Below are positions 35,858 through 43,560 of a DNA stretch of 64,000 nt, piece by piece (position 1 is the stretch's first letter; each line of letters starts with the position of its first letter). A model generated the notes under the pieces. That model worked only from the letters and a program-made list of their open reading frames with translations, was not told the DNA's origin and made no database searches. A program made the translations under genes and the position numbers. Origin of the DNA: Mycolicibacterium elephantis DSM 44368. Its GTDB lineage: Bacteria; Actinomycetota; Actinomycetes; Mycobacteriales; Mycobacteriaceae. The stretch covers positions 107,370 through 171,369 of the forward strand of contig NZ_ATDN01000002.1 of assembly GCF_004014805.1 (NCBI RefSeq), in the 5' to 3' direction.

Positions 35858-35873
35858 AGCGTAGTCGACTACT
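35858..35873 (-). promoter_or_regulatory. P450-side copy of the duplicated promoter/operator element
   Basis: Read on the minus strand, the 24-bp block AATTCG-A-GTAGTCGACTAC-GCTAG covers about 35855-35878. It contains the perfect 12-bp palindrome GTAGTCGACTAC (35861-35872) and a -10-like TACGCT (complement of 35858-35863). It lies 72 bp before the P450 start. Confidence 0.6.
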
Positions 35874-35958
35874 CGAATTTATCGGCCTGGTCAAAATGCA
35901 CTTGAGCTGGGATTTGCGACCGGTTGCCCCGCTCGCCGAGTTCCGCAGAGGGATTCGC

Positions 35959-35973
35959 GTAGCCGACTACTCT
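35959..35973 (+). promoter_or_regulatory. FAD-monooxygenase-side copy of the duplicated promoter/operator element
   Basis: On the plus strand, GATTCG-C-GTAGCCGACTAC-TCTAG covers about 35952-35975 and matches the P450-side copy at most positions. The near-palindrome GTAGCCGACTAC (35959-35970) overlaps the -10-like TACTCT (35968-35973). The two copies point outward, toward the P450 and the monooxygenase. Apart from these two elements I see nothing else in the 307-bp gap. Confidence 0.6.
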
Positions 35974-36093
35974 AGGCGCCCCCCTCGGCGCAGCCAAATA
36001 CTTCTTTTCGCCGGTCTCGATGCGCGGCGGATGCGGCTGTCCACTTCGAGGGGCCCGCCGCGCTACCGGTGACGACGAGGTTAGGAGTTCAGC

Positions 36094-37503
36094 ATGCCGG
36101 TACTCGGAGAGCGCGCAATCGTTCTGGGGGCGAGCATGAGCGGACTGCTCGCGGCCAGGGTGCTGGCCGGCTGCTATCGGAGCGTCACGGTGGTCGAGCG
36201 TGATGCGCTGCCCGACGAACCGACGAACCGGCGGGGGGTGCCGCAGGGCCGCCACGTCCATGCCCTGCTGGCGCGCGGCGCCAAGACGTTGGATGAGCTG
36301 TTCCCCGGGATCCTCGATGAATTGGTCGCCGACGGCGCTCCGGTGTGGGACGACGCCGAGTACTCCCGGCTTTACGTCTCCCTCAGTGGGCACGTGATGC
36401 CACGATCCGGCAAGGCCGTTATCGATCCGAAGGCGGACGCGATGTATCAGCCGAGCAGACCAATGTTGGAGTGCCATGTCCGGCGGCGGCTGCGTGCTCT
36501 CGAGAACGTGACGATCGTCGATGGCCACGACGTGGCGGAGTTGACCGCGACGCCAGATCGCAAGCGGGTCACCGGCGTTCGGGTGGTGCAGCGAGACGGC
36601 CGAACCGAGAAGGACCTGACGGCCGATCTCGTCGTCGACGCCATGGGCCGGGCTGCCCACACACCGGCCTTGCTGGAAAGCCTCGGGTATGGGCGACCGG
36701 CTGAGGACCACATCGTCACGCACACGACGTATGTGAGCCAGATGCTGCGGATCCCGCCGGGGACTGTGAAGGAGATGATGACGCTGATCGGGGCCGCCCC
36801 TGGCAGGCCGACGGGAGCGTTTCTGGTCGGCTACGAGAACAACGTGTGGATCTTCACTGTTTTCGGGATGGTGGGGCACCAACCGCCCCGCGATCTGGCC
36901 GGCATGGTGTCCTTCGCGCGGGACTACGCTCCAGCGCACGTGCTGGCGGCGGTGCACGGAGGTGACCCCGTAGAGCCGGTGGTGCAGCACCGGCTGCCGT
37001 CGAGCCAGTGGCGGCGCTACGACAAGATGCGGCGCTTCCCCGAAGGGCTGGTGGTCACCGGGGATGCGATGTGTAGCTTCAATCCGGTTTACGGCCAAGG
37101 GATGTCGGTCGCGGCGATGGACGCTCTGGCATTGCGCGACGCGTTGCGCCGCGGGGCCTCCGGCCTGTCGCGGCGCTACTTTCGAGCCGCGGCGAAATCG
37201 ATTGGGGTGGCCTGGCGCCTGGCCGCAGGGTCTGACCTGGCTTTTCCGGAGGTGGAGGGGCGACGAACGCGCGCGATGCAGCTGACGAACCGGTTCTCCG
37301 AGTGGGTGCTGACCGCCTGTGAGACCGACCCCGTGGTCCATGCCCAGTTCTTCAGGGTGGTCGGCCTGGTTGAGCCGCCGTCACGCCTGTTCGACCCGTC
37401 GTTCATCTATCGGGTTGCGGCCGTCAACCGGCGTCGTCGGCGACGCGCATCGCAGCCCGAGCCGCCTCAGCTAGCGGGCGTCGTGGACGGCGTGACGCTG
37501 TGA
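36094..37503 (+). CDS. FAD-dependent monooxygenase (squalene-epoxidase/PHBH fold)
   Basis: A 469-aa flavoprotein. The N-terminal dinucleotide motif is AIVLGASMSGLLAARVL (G-x-S-x-x-G), VVDAMGRAAHTPALLE is the middle FAD/NAD contact, and LVVTGDAMCSFNPVYGQGM holds the GD motif and FAD pyrophosphate site. It probably inserts oxygen into a polyprenyl or aromatic substrate. TAGGAG 6 nt before the ATG fixes the start. It is divergent from the P450. An epoxide-hydrolase-like gene follows after 121 bp, which would suit an oxygenation pathway. Confidence 0.85.
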   Translation: MPVLGERAIVLGASMSGLLAARVLAGCYRSVTVVERDALPDEPTNRRGVPQGRHVHALLARGAKTLDELFPGILDELVADGAPVWDDAEYSRLYVSLSGHVMPRSGKAVIDPKADAMYQPSRPMLECHVRRRLRALENVTIVDGHDVAELTATPDRKRVTGVRVVQRDGRTEKDLTADLVVDAMGRAAHTPALLESLGYGRPAEDHIVTHTTYVSQMLRIPPGTVKEMMTLIGAAPGRPTGAFLVGYENNVWIFTVFGMVGHQPPRDLAGMVSFARDYAPAHVLAAVHGGDPVEPVVQHRLPSSQWRRYDKMRRFPEGLVVTGDAMCSFNPVYGQGMSVAAMDALALRDALRRGASGLSRRYFRAAAKSIGVAWRLAAGSDLAFPEVEGRRTRAMQLTNRFSEWVLTACETDPVVHAQFFRVVGLVEPPSRLFDPSFIYRVAAVNRRRRRRASQPEPPQLAGVVDGVTL

Positions 37504-37624
37504 CCCGAGAGCGTTGGGCGCGAACGGCAGGGAGCGCGGACACGGTGAGCACCTCGCGCCGCAGCGCTCGCCCACGGCGGTCAAACACATCCTCACGCGG
37601 CGGCGGCGTGCGAGGATGGCGCTC

Positions 37625-38371
37625 ATGACTGTCGTTCTGGTGCACGGTAATCCAGAAACCGACGCGATCTGGGGCCCGCTGATCAATGCCCTGGGACGCA
37701 AGGACGTGATGTGCCTGTCACCGCCGGGGTTCGGCGCCCCGCTACCTGAAGGATTCTCGGGGACATACCTTGCGTATCGCGACTGGCTGGAGGACCACTT
37801 GGAGGGCATTGACCAGCCGGTCGACCTCGTGGGACACGACTGGGGCGGCGGCCATGTGGTGAACGTGGTGATGCATCGCCCGGAACTGGTGCGCAGCTGG
37901 GCAAGCGATGTCGTCGGGTTGTTCGACCCCGACTACGTATGGCACGACCTTGCCCAGGTGTGGCAGACGCCGGGCGAGGGGGAGAAGCTCGTCGACGAGC
38001 TGCTAGGAGGCACCGTTCAGGACAGGGCCGAACGGATGGCCACGTTCGGCATTCCGTTGGACATCGGGTTGAAGATCGCGCCGGCTCAGGGTCCGGAGAT
38101 GGGGCGGGCGATCCTGCAGCTGTATCGCTCGGCTGCACAACCCGCGATGGCGGAGGCCGGCCGCGACCTGGAGAACGCGGCGGCCAAACCGGGCCTTTCG
38201 CTGCTGGCGACCGAAGACCCGTACATCGGCTCAGACGAGACTCGGCGCCGGGCGGCGGAGCGAGCGGGAGCCCGCACCGAAGTGCTCGACGGACTGGGCC
38301 ACTGGTGGATGGTGGAGGATCCGGCTCGCGGAGCAGCGGTGCTCAGGGATTTCTGGGATTCACTCGGCTAG
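37625..38371 (+). CDS. Alpha/beta hydrolase, epoxide hydrolase/haloalkane dehalogenase-like
   Basis: A 248-aa hydrolase. The oxyanion motif is HGNPET, the nucleophile elbow is GHDWGGG with Asp72 rather than serine, the acid candidate is in ATEDPYIG and the catalytic histidine is in GLGHWWMVEDP. An aspartate nucleophile points to epoxide hydrolase or dehalogenase chemistry. The ATG at 37625 begins MTVVLVHGNPE; in-frame sequence upstream to 37514 is not conserved-looking. It may process products of the P450/FAD-monooxygenase pair. Confidence 0.85.
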   Translation: MTVVLVHGNPETDAIWGPLINALGRKDVMCLSPPGFGAPLPEGFSGTYLAYRDWLEDHLEGIDQPVDLVGHDWGGGHVVNVVMHRPELVRSWASDVVGLFDPDYVWHDLAQVWQTPGEGEKLVDELLGGTVQDRAERMATFGIPLDIGLKIAPAQGPEMGRAILQLYRSAAQPAMAEAGRDLENAAAKPGLSLLATEDPYIGSDETRRRAAERAGARTEVLDGLGHWWMVEDPARGAAVLRDFWDSLG

Positions 38372-38485
38372 CGGCGTCCTAGCTATCGTCTTGGCCAGGC
38401 TGAGATGCGAAGCCCCTTCATCCCAGGCGGGCCGTTCGTGATAACGCCGACTCTAGAAACGTAACTTGACCTGCACAAACTGTGG

Positions 38486-38557
38486 TGCGCGATACTGGGA
38501 TTGAACCAGTGACCTCTTCCGTGTCAGGGAAGCGCTCTCCCGCTGAGCTAATCGCGC
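38486..38557 (-). tRNA. tRNA-Val (GAC)
   Basis: A full cloverleaf on the minus strand. The acceptor GCGCGAT pairs ATCGCGC with discriminator A, the anticodon loop is CTGACAC with GAC, and the T arm contains GGTTCAATC. CCA is encoded next to it (complement of 38483-38485). It is the third gene of a Gly-Cys-Val series. Confidence 0.96.
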
Positions 38558-38572
38558 CGGGGTCCTTCGTTG

Positions 38573-38643
38573 AGGTGGAGACGGGAATCGAACCCGTGTG
38601 CACGGCTTTGCAGGCCGTTGCCTCACCACTCGGCCACTCCACC
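38573..38643 (-). tRNA. tRNA-Cys (GCA)
   Basis: A minus-strand cloverleaf. The acceptor GGTGGAG pairs CTCCACC with discriminator U, which is usual for tRNA-Cys. The anticodon loop is CTGCAAA with GCA, and the T loop is TTCGATT. CCA is not encoded. It lies between tRNA-Gly and tRNA-Val in the same transcript. Confidence 0.96.
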
Positions 38644-38670
38644 GCTGGGGTTGATGCCACCGCACCTTCG

Positions 38671-38743
38671 AGCGGATGACGGGATTCGAACCCGCGACCC
38701 TCACCTTGGCAAGGTGATGCGCTACCAACTGCGCTACATCCGC
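38671..38743 (-). tRNA. tRNA-Gly (GCC)
   Basis: A minus-strand cloverleaf. The acceptor GCGGATG pairs CATCCGC with discriminator U, the anticodon loop is TTGCCAA with GCC, and the T loop is TTCGAAT. CCA is not encoded. It is the first gene of the Gly-Cys-Val transcript. Confidence 0.96.
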
Positions 38744-38779
38744 GCGCCACGAACGACACGTCGCCCGTCGCGAAGCACG

Positions 38780-38809
38780 ACGATAGTCCACGCAGGCGTA
38801 CCTGCACAA
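38780..38809 (-). promoter_or_regulatory. Housekeeping-type promoter of the Gly-Cys-Val tRNA operon
   Basis: On the minus strand, TTGTGC (38804-38809), an 18-nt spacer and TATCGT (38780-38785). A start near 38773 would leave a leader of about 30 nt before tRNA-Gly. The rest of the 301-bp gap to the divergent tRNA-Val holds only a possible TAGTCT -10 at 39004-39009 for that gene. Confidence 0.5.
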
Positions 38810-39044
38810 ATCCCGAGACGGCGTCGTCGCGTCGCCGCTCGGGTCACCCACCAGACTAGCCGTAACTCACGACATCCGGCCGAGAAGCGCTGGCCCGTAC
38901 CGCCATCCCGTGCTTGATCGCGGGCCGCCGGCGCAGTGGCCTCAGGCCCGCGAACCGCCAGCAAGACGGCCTCGGCGATTCGGGCCGGTACCCTCGAACG
39001 TGCTAGTCTTCGACGTCGTTCGACCTCTCGGGGTCGGGCCTGCC

Positions 39045-39116
39045 GGTCTCGTAGCTCAGCGGGAGAGCGTCCGCCTCACACGCGGAAGGTCACTGGTTCG
39101 ATCCCAGTCGGGACCA
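39045..39116 (+). tRNA. tRNA-Val (CAC)
   Basis: A plus-strand cloverleaf. The acceptor GGTCTCG pairs CGGGACC with one G-T wobble and discriminator A, the anticodon loop is CTCACAC with CAC, and the T loop is TTCGATC. CC follows but not full CCA. Its 3' 27 nt overlap, on the opposite strand, the last codons of the DUF3618 gene. Confidence 0.95.
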
Positions 39117-39440
39117 CCCCCCCTTATTTCCTGCGCGCTCCCAGTGTCGGCGCCGCCAAATCACGATCCCGACCACCAGCGCGAGCACCGCAGCCACGGC
39201 GATCGGCACCGTGCGCGACGGGTTGTCGGTGGCGGTGTGCCTCAGCGCATCGGCCTTCTCCACCACCCGCTCCTTGGTGTCGGCGGCCTTCTGCTTGGTG
39301 CGTTCCTTGACGTCGAGCTTCGACGACAACGCCTGCACCGTCTGGCTCAGCTCGGCGCGGGTCTGCTCGATGTCGGCCTCGATGTCCTCGATCCCCGCCG
39401 AGGGGCCCGGCTCGGGGCGAGTGGAATCAGGGGTGGTCAT
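39090..39440 (-). CDS. DUF3618 domain membrane protein
   Basis: A 116-aa protein. The helical N-terminal DUF3618 block (about 17-60) has EADIEQTRAELSQTVQALSS and a charged KERTKQKAADTKERV segment. One membrane helix (about 78-96) follows, then a basic RRRHWERAG tail. Such proteins occur next to Holin-X-type proteins in actinobacteria and are thought to act at the envelope under stress. The ATG overlaps the upstream holin-like gene by 4 nt. The last nine codons are antisense to tRNA-Val. Confidence 0.85.
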   Translation of the reverse strand: MTTPDSTRPEPGPSAGIEDIEADIEQTRAELSQTVQALSSKLDVKERTKQKAADTKERVVEKADALRHTATDNPSRTVPIAVAAVLALVVGIVIWRRRHWERAGNKGGWSRLGSNQ

Positions 39441-39838
39441 GACCGTGCCCCTTTCAGCTCGTCGATGTCGGCTTTCACCGTCTCGACCGTCCGAGGTACC
39501 GCCGGGGTGACTTCGTCTGTCTGTTTGCGTCCCACCAGCGCGGCGATACCGGCAGCGACGAACAGCACGCCGCCGACGATCAGCGCGGCCGCCCACACCG
39601 GCAGCACCAGCGCCAGCGCGGCGATGCCAGCCGTGATGAACGTCGCGATCCCGAAGAAGGCCAGCAGGCCCGCGACGCTGAACAGGCCGGCGCCGATGCC
39701 CGCGTGCTTGGCCGACTCCTGGAACTCTTTCTGCGCTAGCCGCATCTCGTCGCGGACCAGCCGCGACGTTTGCCTCGACAACTGACCCATCAACTCGCCG
39801 ATCGACGCGTCGGCGGTGGGCCTGGATTCCACAGCCAT
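39437..39838 (-). CDS. Phage holin family (Actinobacterial Holin-X type) membrane protein
   Basis: A 133-aa protein. An amphipathic N-terminal helix with SIGELMGQLSRQTSRLVRDE is followed by two long membrane helices (about residues 47-75 and 78-103) and a charged tail. Despite the name, chromosomal members are not phage lysis genes; they sit with DUF3618 proteins and are probably envelope components. It overlaps the DUF3618 gene (ATGA). A SigF-like promoter lies 43 nt upstream. Confidence 0.85.
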   Translation of the reverse strand: MAVESRPTADASIGELMGQLSRQTSRLVRDEMRLAQKEFQESAKHAGIGAGLFSVAGLLAFFGIATFITAGIAALALVLPVWAAALIVGGVLFVAAGIAALVGRKQTDEVTPAVPRTVETVKADIDELKGARS

Positions 39839-39880
39839 CAGATATCAGCCCCTGACCTAGTAGCTCTGCCTGGAACAGAA

Positions 39881-39905
39881 ATGCCCTCTTGTCAACGAAC
39901 GAAAC
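39881..39905 (-). promoter_or_regulatory. SigF-like promoter of the holin-like/DUF3618 operon
   Basis: On the minus strand, GTTT (39902-39905), a 15-nt spacer and GGGCAT (39881-39886), close to the mycobacterial SigF consensus GTTT-N15/17-GGGTAT. The start codon is 43 nt downstream of the -10. The rest of the 403-bp gap up to 40241 shows only a TCAACG/CGTTGA inverted repeat at 39892-39910 overlapping this promoter. Confidence 0.5.
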
Positions 39906-40241
39906 GTTGAACGCGGGCCGTCGTGGTCTGGAGGGCACAGTTCGGCGTCGCCGTCGATGACGAGAGCGACTCTTGTTGGCAACGGTTGGATAACCAAAAG
40001 CGCTGCAACTAGGCGATTTCCATCACATCACGCACCCTCGTTGGGTGCCAGGCAGGCGGAATGACACTCGACGCTCCCATGCGGGTCACCATTTGGAAAC
40101 GGTGCGGTGCGGCGTGGCGTGTCGCCCGAAATTACGTGCTGATAATTAACGCGGTCGCATAGCCGCGACTCCGGTATGGCATGCAGTTCTGCTGCATGAG
40201 TGATGCGGAATATCTAAGTGTGAATGAAGGGATCGACGTCG

Positions 40242-40733
40242 ATGACGGTCTTTGATCGAGTCAACATCACAGCCGTTGTTGGGGCTGGGTTGTGCGGGGT
40301 AGCCATGGCGTTGAGCCCGGCGGCTTCGGCCGTCCCCTTTATGACCGGGGGCTACGAATGTGTTGAGACATCAGCCGGCGAGGCTCCGGCGCCCGCGGGC
40401 GCCTGCCTGCCGCTGACCGATATGGCCGGTGTGCCAATGGCATTGCCCGGGCCGGTTCCGGTCGCACCACCGCCGGTGATCCCGCCGCCACTGGTTCCAC
40501 CCCTAGTGCCGCCGCCGCTGGTGCCGCCGATTCCGCCGCCAGTGGTGCCGCCGCCGGTCGTGCCGCCTCTTGTTCCTCCGGTGGCCGCGGCGGGTGCTCC
40601 GCTGGCTCCGCTTCCCGTTGGCGCACCGCTGACGGAGATGGCAGGCGCCAGCGGCAAGGGACAGCCGACGGGTCCGGCTCCGGCGGACGCGCCACAGCCC
40701 GGCCAGCCGATCATGCCCGGACCGGCGAGCTGA
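40242..40733 (+). CDS. Exported proline-rich protein
   Basis: A 163-aa protein. The signal peptide is residues 1-29 (ends ASA before VPFMTGGYEC). A short domain with two cysteines (GGYEC, GACLP) is followed by a long proline/valine tract of PPLVPP and PPVVPP repeats at about residues 68-115. Such tracts span the cell wall. No enzyme motif is seen and the function is unknown. The ATG at 40242 is chosen because AAGGG lies upstream; the in-frame ATG at 40224 would add six residues. Confidence 0.75.
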   Translation: MTVFDRVNITAVVGAGLCGVAMALSPAASAVPFMTGGYECVETSAGEAPAPAGACLPLTDMAGVPMALPGPVPVAPPPVIPPPLVPPLVPPPLVPPIPPPVVPPPVVPPLVPPVAAAGAPLAPLPVGAPLTEMAGASGKGQPTGPAPADAPQPGQPIMPGPAS

Positions 40734-40759
40734 CCGCACCCAACTAACCCTGTACCGAC

Positions 40760-40799
40760 TTTGGCCCGGTGGCGAGCGACAACTCGTCACCGGGCCAAA
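40760..40799 (+). terminator. Strong hairpin terminator after the proline-rich gene
   Basis: TTTGGCCCGGTG-CGAG (from 40760) pairs with CTCG-CACCGGGCCAAA (to 40799) with one internal mismatch, followed by TTCTC. The remaining gap to 41119 has no gene; it holds a small CTGTT-CTAC-AACAG palindrome at 40899-40912. Confidence 0.82.
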
Positions 40800-41119
40800 T
40801 TCTCTGCACACCAATAGGTTTCACGTCGACGCGCCTCGTCGATGAGCGTCGCGCGACTACGCGAATCCACCGCATCACACGCGGACTGGAAACTAAACCT
40901 GTTCTACAACAGATTTGCTACAGCGATCTGCCTCTGTGAGCTCGCTGGCCGCTGAATGGCGCATCACAGTCACCCAGCGTTTCGGTGTCTGATTCGCGGG
41001 CCGTGGCCGAACCGTGACTGAGACTTAACCGAATTGCCCACGCGCCCTTACCCATCCAATGGTGTTGCCGGCCATAGCATCTTATTAACACGAGAGAAAT
41101 TTCGAGGGAGCCCAAATTC

Positions 41120-41986
41120 GTGCGTGGGGTTGTTCGGTGTCTGCTTGCTGCCATCGTGGTCGCTACCAGCGTGGTCGCCGGCCCGGCTCAACAAAGCCTG
41201 GCGGCGGCCAACCGGTCGTTGACCAACGTCATTACCTCGATCCTGCCGTCGCCAAATCAGGTGGTCGGCGTGGCGCATCCGGTGGTGGTGACGTTTCGCG
41301 CGCCGATCTTTGACAAGCGTGCAGCCGAACAGGCCCTCAACATCACCTCGTCACCGCCCATGACGGGCAAGTTCGAGTGGCTCGAGACCAACGTCGTGCA
41401 ATGGAGTCCCGACGAGTTCTGGCCCGCACACAGCACGGTGGCGCTTTCGGCGGGCGGCGTGAAGACCAGCATCGTGACCGGTGCCGCCGTCGTCGCCGTC
41501 GCCAACATCGCCGAGCACACGTTCACGGTGACCATCGACGGGGTCGAGCCGGAGACCCTGCCGGCGCCGCACCACCGCCCGCACTTCGGCGAACCGGGGG
41601 TGTTCCCGGCGACCATGGGCAGAGAGAAGTACCCCACGCCGGTCGGCACCTTCCCGGTGCTGTCCAAAGACCGTGACGTGGTTATGGATTCGAGCAGCGT
41701 CGGCATTCCTGTCACCGCCGAGGACGGCTACCACCTGACCGTCGACCACGCCGTCCGCCTCACCCAGCGCGGCATCTTCGTGCACTCGGCCCCGTGGGCC
41801 GTCAACGCGATGGGATACGAGAACACCAGCCATGGTTGCATCGGGCTGAGCCCCCACGACGCCGAGTGGTACTTCGACGTCGTCAAGGTTGGCGACCCGG
41901 TGATCGTGCAGGAGAACAACGTCGAGATTCCGCGTCCGGTTGCACCGCAAGCTCCGGCCGAAGTTCCCCGGATCGTTACTGGCTGA
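41120..41986 (+). CDS. L,D-transpeptidase (LdtMt1-like)
   Basis: A 288-aa exported enzyme that forms 3->3 peptidoglycan cross-links. It has an N-terminal signal segment (1-28), an immunoglobulin-like domain (about 45-130) with VVGVAHPVVVTF as in M. tuberculosis LdtMt1 (Rv0116c), and a YkuD catalytic domain (about 133-265). His222 is in VHSAPWAVNAMGY, and Cys240 is in the catalytic TSHGC. The residue after CI is Gly242, where the family usually has Asn (SHGCxN). GTG 41120 is preceded by CGAGGGAG. It is convergent with the DUF1990 gene. Confidence 0.9.
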   Translation: MRGVVRCLLAAIVVATSVVAGPAQQSLAAANRSLTNVITSILPSPNQVVGVAHPVVVTFRAPIFDKRAAEQALNITSSPPMTGKFEWLETNVVQWSPDEFWPAHSTVALSAGGVKTSIVTGAAVVAVANIAEHTFTVTIDGVEPETLPAPHHRPHFGEPGVFPATMGREKYPTPVGTFPVLSKDRDVVMDSSSVGIPVTAEDGYHLTVDHAVRLTQRGIFVHSAPWAVNAMGYENTSHGCIGLSPHDAEWYFDVVKVGDPVIVQENNVEIPRPVAPQAPAEVPRIVTG

Positions 41987-42014
41987 CAGGCGGTGAAACA
42001 CGCTGTGCTGAAAC

Positions 42015-42512
42015 TCAGAGCGCCCGCAGATACCGCTCCGTGACGACCCGCTGGACCAGCGACGTCAGCGGTGACGCCAACCGGCTCCACCAGGTGGCGT
42101 GCCGTGAGAATGCCGTCACCTCCGAATACACCTCGTCACTGTCGGGGTCGTAACGGACCAAGAACAACTCCTCACCGGATTCGGCGTGGCCCGGCAGTGT
42201 GCCGTAGGCGAAACCGCGCCGATCGGGTTCGTCGACCACGTAGACCACCCGACACGGCGCCCGCACCGGTCCGAGGTGAACGATCACCTCCGAGCCCACC
42301 TGCGCGACGTCCGTCGTCGCCTCAACCCTGATTCCGGCCCCGCGCAGCATGCCCCAGCGCATCCCCGCCGCGGCGGCCTCCTCGAAACGGTTACGGCCCC
42401 GGCCGATGACCGCGCGCTTCTGCACGTGCTGATAACCCTCCGGCAACGGTCCCGCCGTGGTGCCCACCTCGGCGTAGGTCAACGGCAGCGACGCCAGCTC
42501 ACTCAGCTTCAC
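42015..42512 (-). CDS. DUF1990 family protein
   Basis: A 165-aa cytosolic protein of the DUF1990 family. The blocks LTYAEVGTTAG, GYQHVQKRAVIGRGRNRFEE, FAYGTLPGHAESGEELFLV and a C-terminal TERYLRAL are typical. The fold is predicted to resemble a small-molecule-binding START-like sheet, but no activity is known. It stands alone on the minus strand. Confidence 0.85.
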   Translation of the reverse strand: MKLSELASLPLTYAEVGTTAGPLPEGYQHVQKRAVIGRGRNRFEEAAAAGMRWGMLRGAGIRVEATTDVAQVGSEVIVHLGPVRAPCRVVYVVDEPDRRGFAYGTLPGHAESGEELFLVRYDPDSDEVYSEVTAFSRHATWWSRLASPLTSLVQRVVTERYLRAL

Positions 42513-42548
42513 CCTGGCAGACGCTACCGGCGGACCCCGCTTCCTTCG

Positions 42549-42630
42549 CCGAGTGTGGGCTTACCGCACGCCAGACCGCGGGAACCCGTGACACGACCAC
42601 ACATTCGGCGCGGCGGGGCCGCACTCGGCG
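42549..42630. repeat. Intergenic CGCCGAGTG inverted repeat
   Basis: CGCCGAGTG at 42549-42557 is repeated inverted at 42622-42630, with a further CACATTCGGCG variant at about 42600-42610. From memory, CGCCGAGTGTG-type elements are recurrent in mycobacterial intergenic DNA. It fills the gap between the divergent DUF1990 and aldo/keto reductase genes. Confidence 0.45.
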
Positions 42631-42654
42631 CCACGGGGTCCACGAACCGCGGCG

Positions 42655-42660
42655 TACGTT
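42655..42660 (+). promoter_or_regulatory. Leaderless-type -10 of the aldo/keto reductase gene
   Basis: TACGTT ends 6 nt before the ATG at 42667, and there is no ribosome binding site. This places the transcript start at the initiation codon. Confidence 0.5.
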
Positions 42661-42666
42661 CGGGTT

Positions 42667-43536
42667 ATGAGCACAACGAGCATCGCGCAGGCATCGGGAA
42701 CGTTCACCCTCGGCGGCGACTTGACCATCAACCGCCTCGGCTACGGCGCCATGCGGCTGACCGGCAAAGGCACCTGGGGCCCGCCGGAGGACCGCGACGA
42801 GTGCCTCCGGGTGCTGCGCCGCGCCGTCGAGTTGGGGGTCAACTTCATCGACACCGCCGACTCCTACGGGCCCTATGTCTCGGAGGAGCTGATCCGTGAG
42901 GCCCTGCACCCCTACGACGGGGTGGTGATCGCCACCAAGGCGGGTCTGCTGCGCACCGGGCCGGACGTGTGGCCGGTGCTGGGCTACCCCCCGTACCTGC
43001 GTCAGGAATGCGAGATGAGCCTGCGCCGCCTCGGCGTCGACACCATTGACCTGTTCCAGCTGCACCGCATCGACGACAAGTTCCTGCTCGAGGATCAGCT
43101 GGGCGAGCTGGTCGCGCTGCAGCAGGAGGGCAAGATCCGCCACATCGGGCTCTCGGAGGTCACCGTCGAGCAGCTCGAGGCCGCGCAGAAGGTCGCCGAC
43201 ATCGTGTCGGTGCAGAACATGTACAACCTCACCATGCGTACCGCCGAACCGGTGCTGGAGGCCTGCGAAGCCCAACGCATCGGGTTCATCCCGTGGTTTC
43301 CGCTGGCCGCCGGGCCGTTGGCGGCGCCCGACGGGCCGCTGCAGCGCATCGCCGCCGACCACGACGCGTCCCCGTCGCAGCTGGCGCTGGCGTGGCTGCT
43401 CAAACGCTCCCCGGTGATGCTGCCGATCCCCGGCACCTCCAAGGTCGCCCATCTCGAGGAGAACGTCGCCGCGGCGGCGATCGAGCTGTCCGACGACGAG
43501 TTCGAAACGCTGAGCAAAGCCGGTTCCGCCGAATAA
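42667..43536 (+). CDS. Aldo/keto reductase
   Basis: A 289-aa NADPH-dependent oxidoreductase with a TIM-barrel. The catalytic tetrad is visible: Asp and Tyr in [10 protein letters not shown], Lys in VVIATKAG and His in LFQLHRID. The C-terminal [16 protein letters not shown] is the cofactor phosphate-binding segment. It reduces aldehydes or ketones; the substrate is unknown. It is followed after 24 nt by a PaaI-type thioesterase. Confidence 0.92.
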   Translation: MSTTSIAQASGTFTLGGDLTINRLGYGAMRLTGKGTWGPPEDRDECLRVLRRAVELGVNFIDTADSYGPYVSEELIREALHPYDGVVIATKAGLLRTGPDVWPVLGYPPYLRQECEMSLRRLGVDTIDLFQLHRIDDKFLLEDQLGELVALQQEGKIRHIGLSEVTVEQLEAAQKVADIVSVQNMYNLTMRTAEPVLEACEAQRIGFIPWFPLAAGPLAAPDGPLQRIAADHDASPSQLALAWLLKRSPVMLPIPGTSKVAHLEENVAAAAIELSDDEFETLSKAGSAE

Positions 43537-43560
43537 CGCCGCAGGCAATACGGTGGGCGG

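Noticed and set aside
39437..39838. Prophage remnant (holin)
   Set aside because: Chromosomal Holin-X/DUF3618 pairs are common in actinobacteria, and no other phage gene is present nearby.
40899..40912. AACCTGTTCTA as a KstR-type operator upstream of the L,D-transpeptidase
   Set aside because: Only one half-site fits (about 9 of 14 positions) and the gene is not a sterol-catabolism type.
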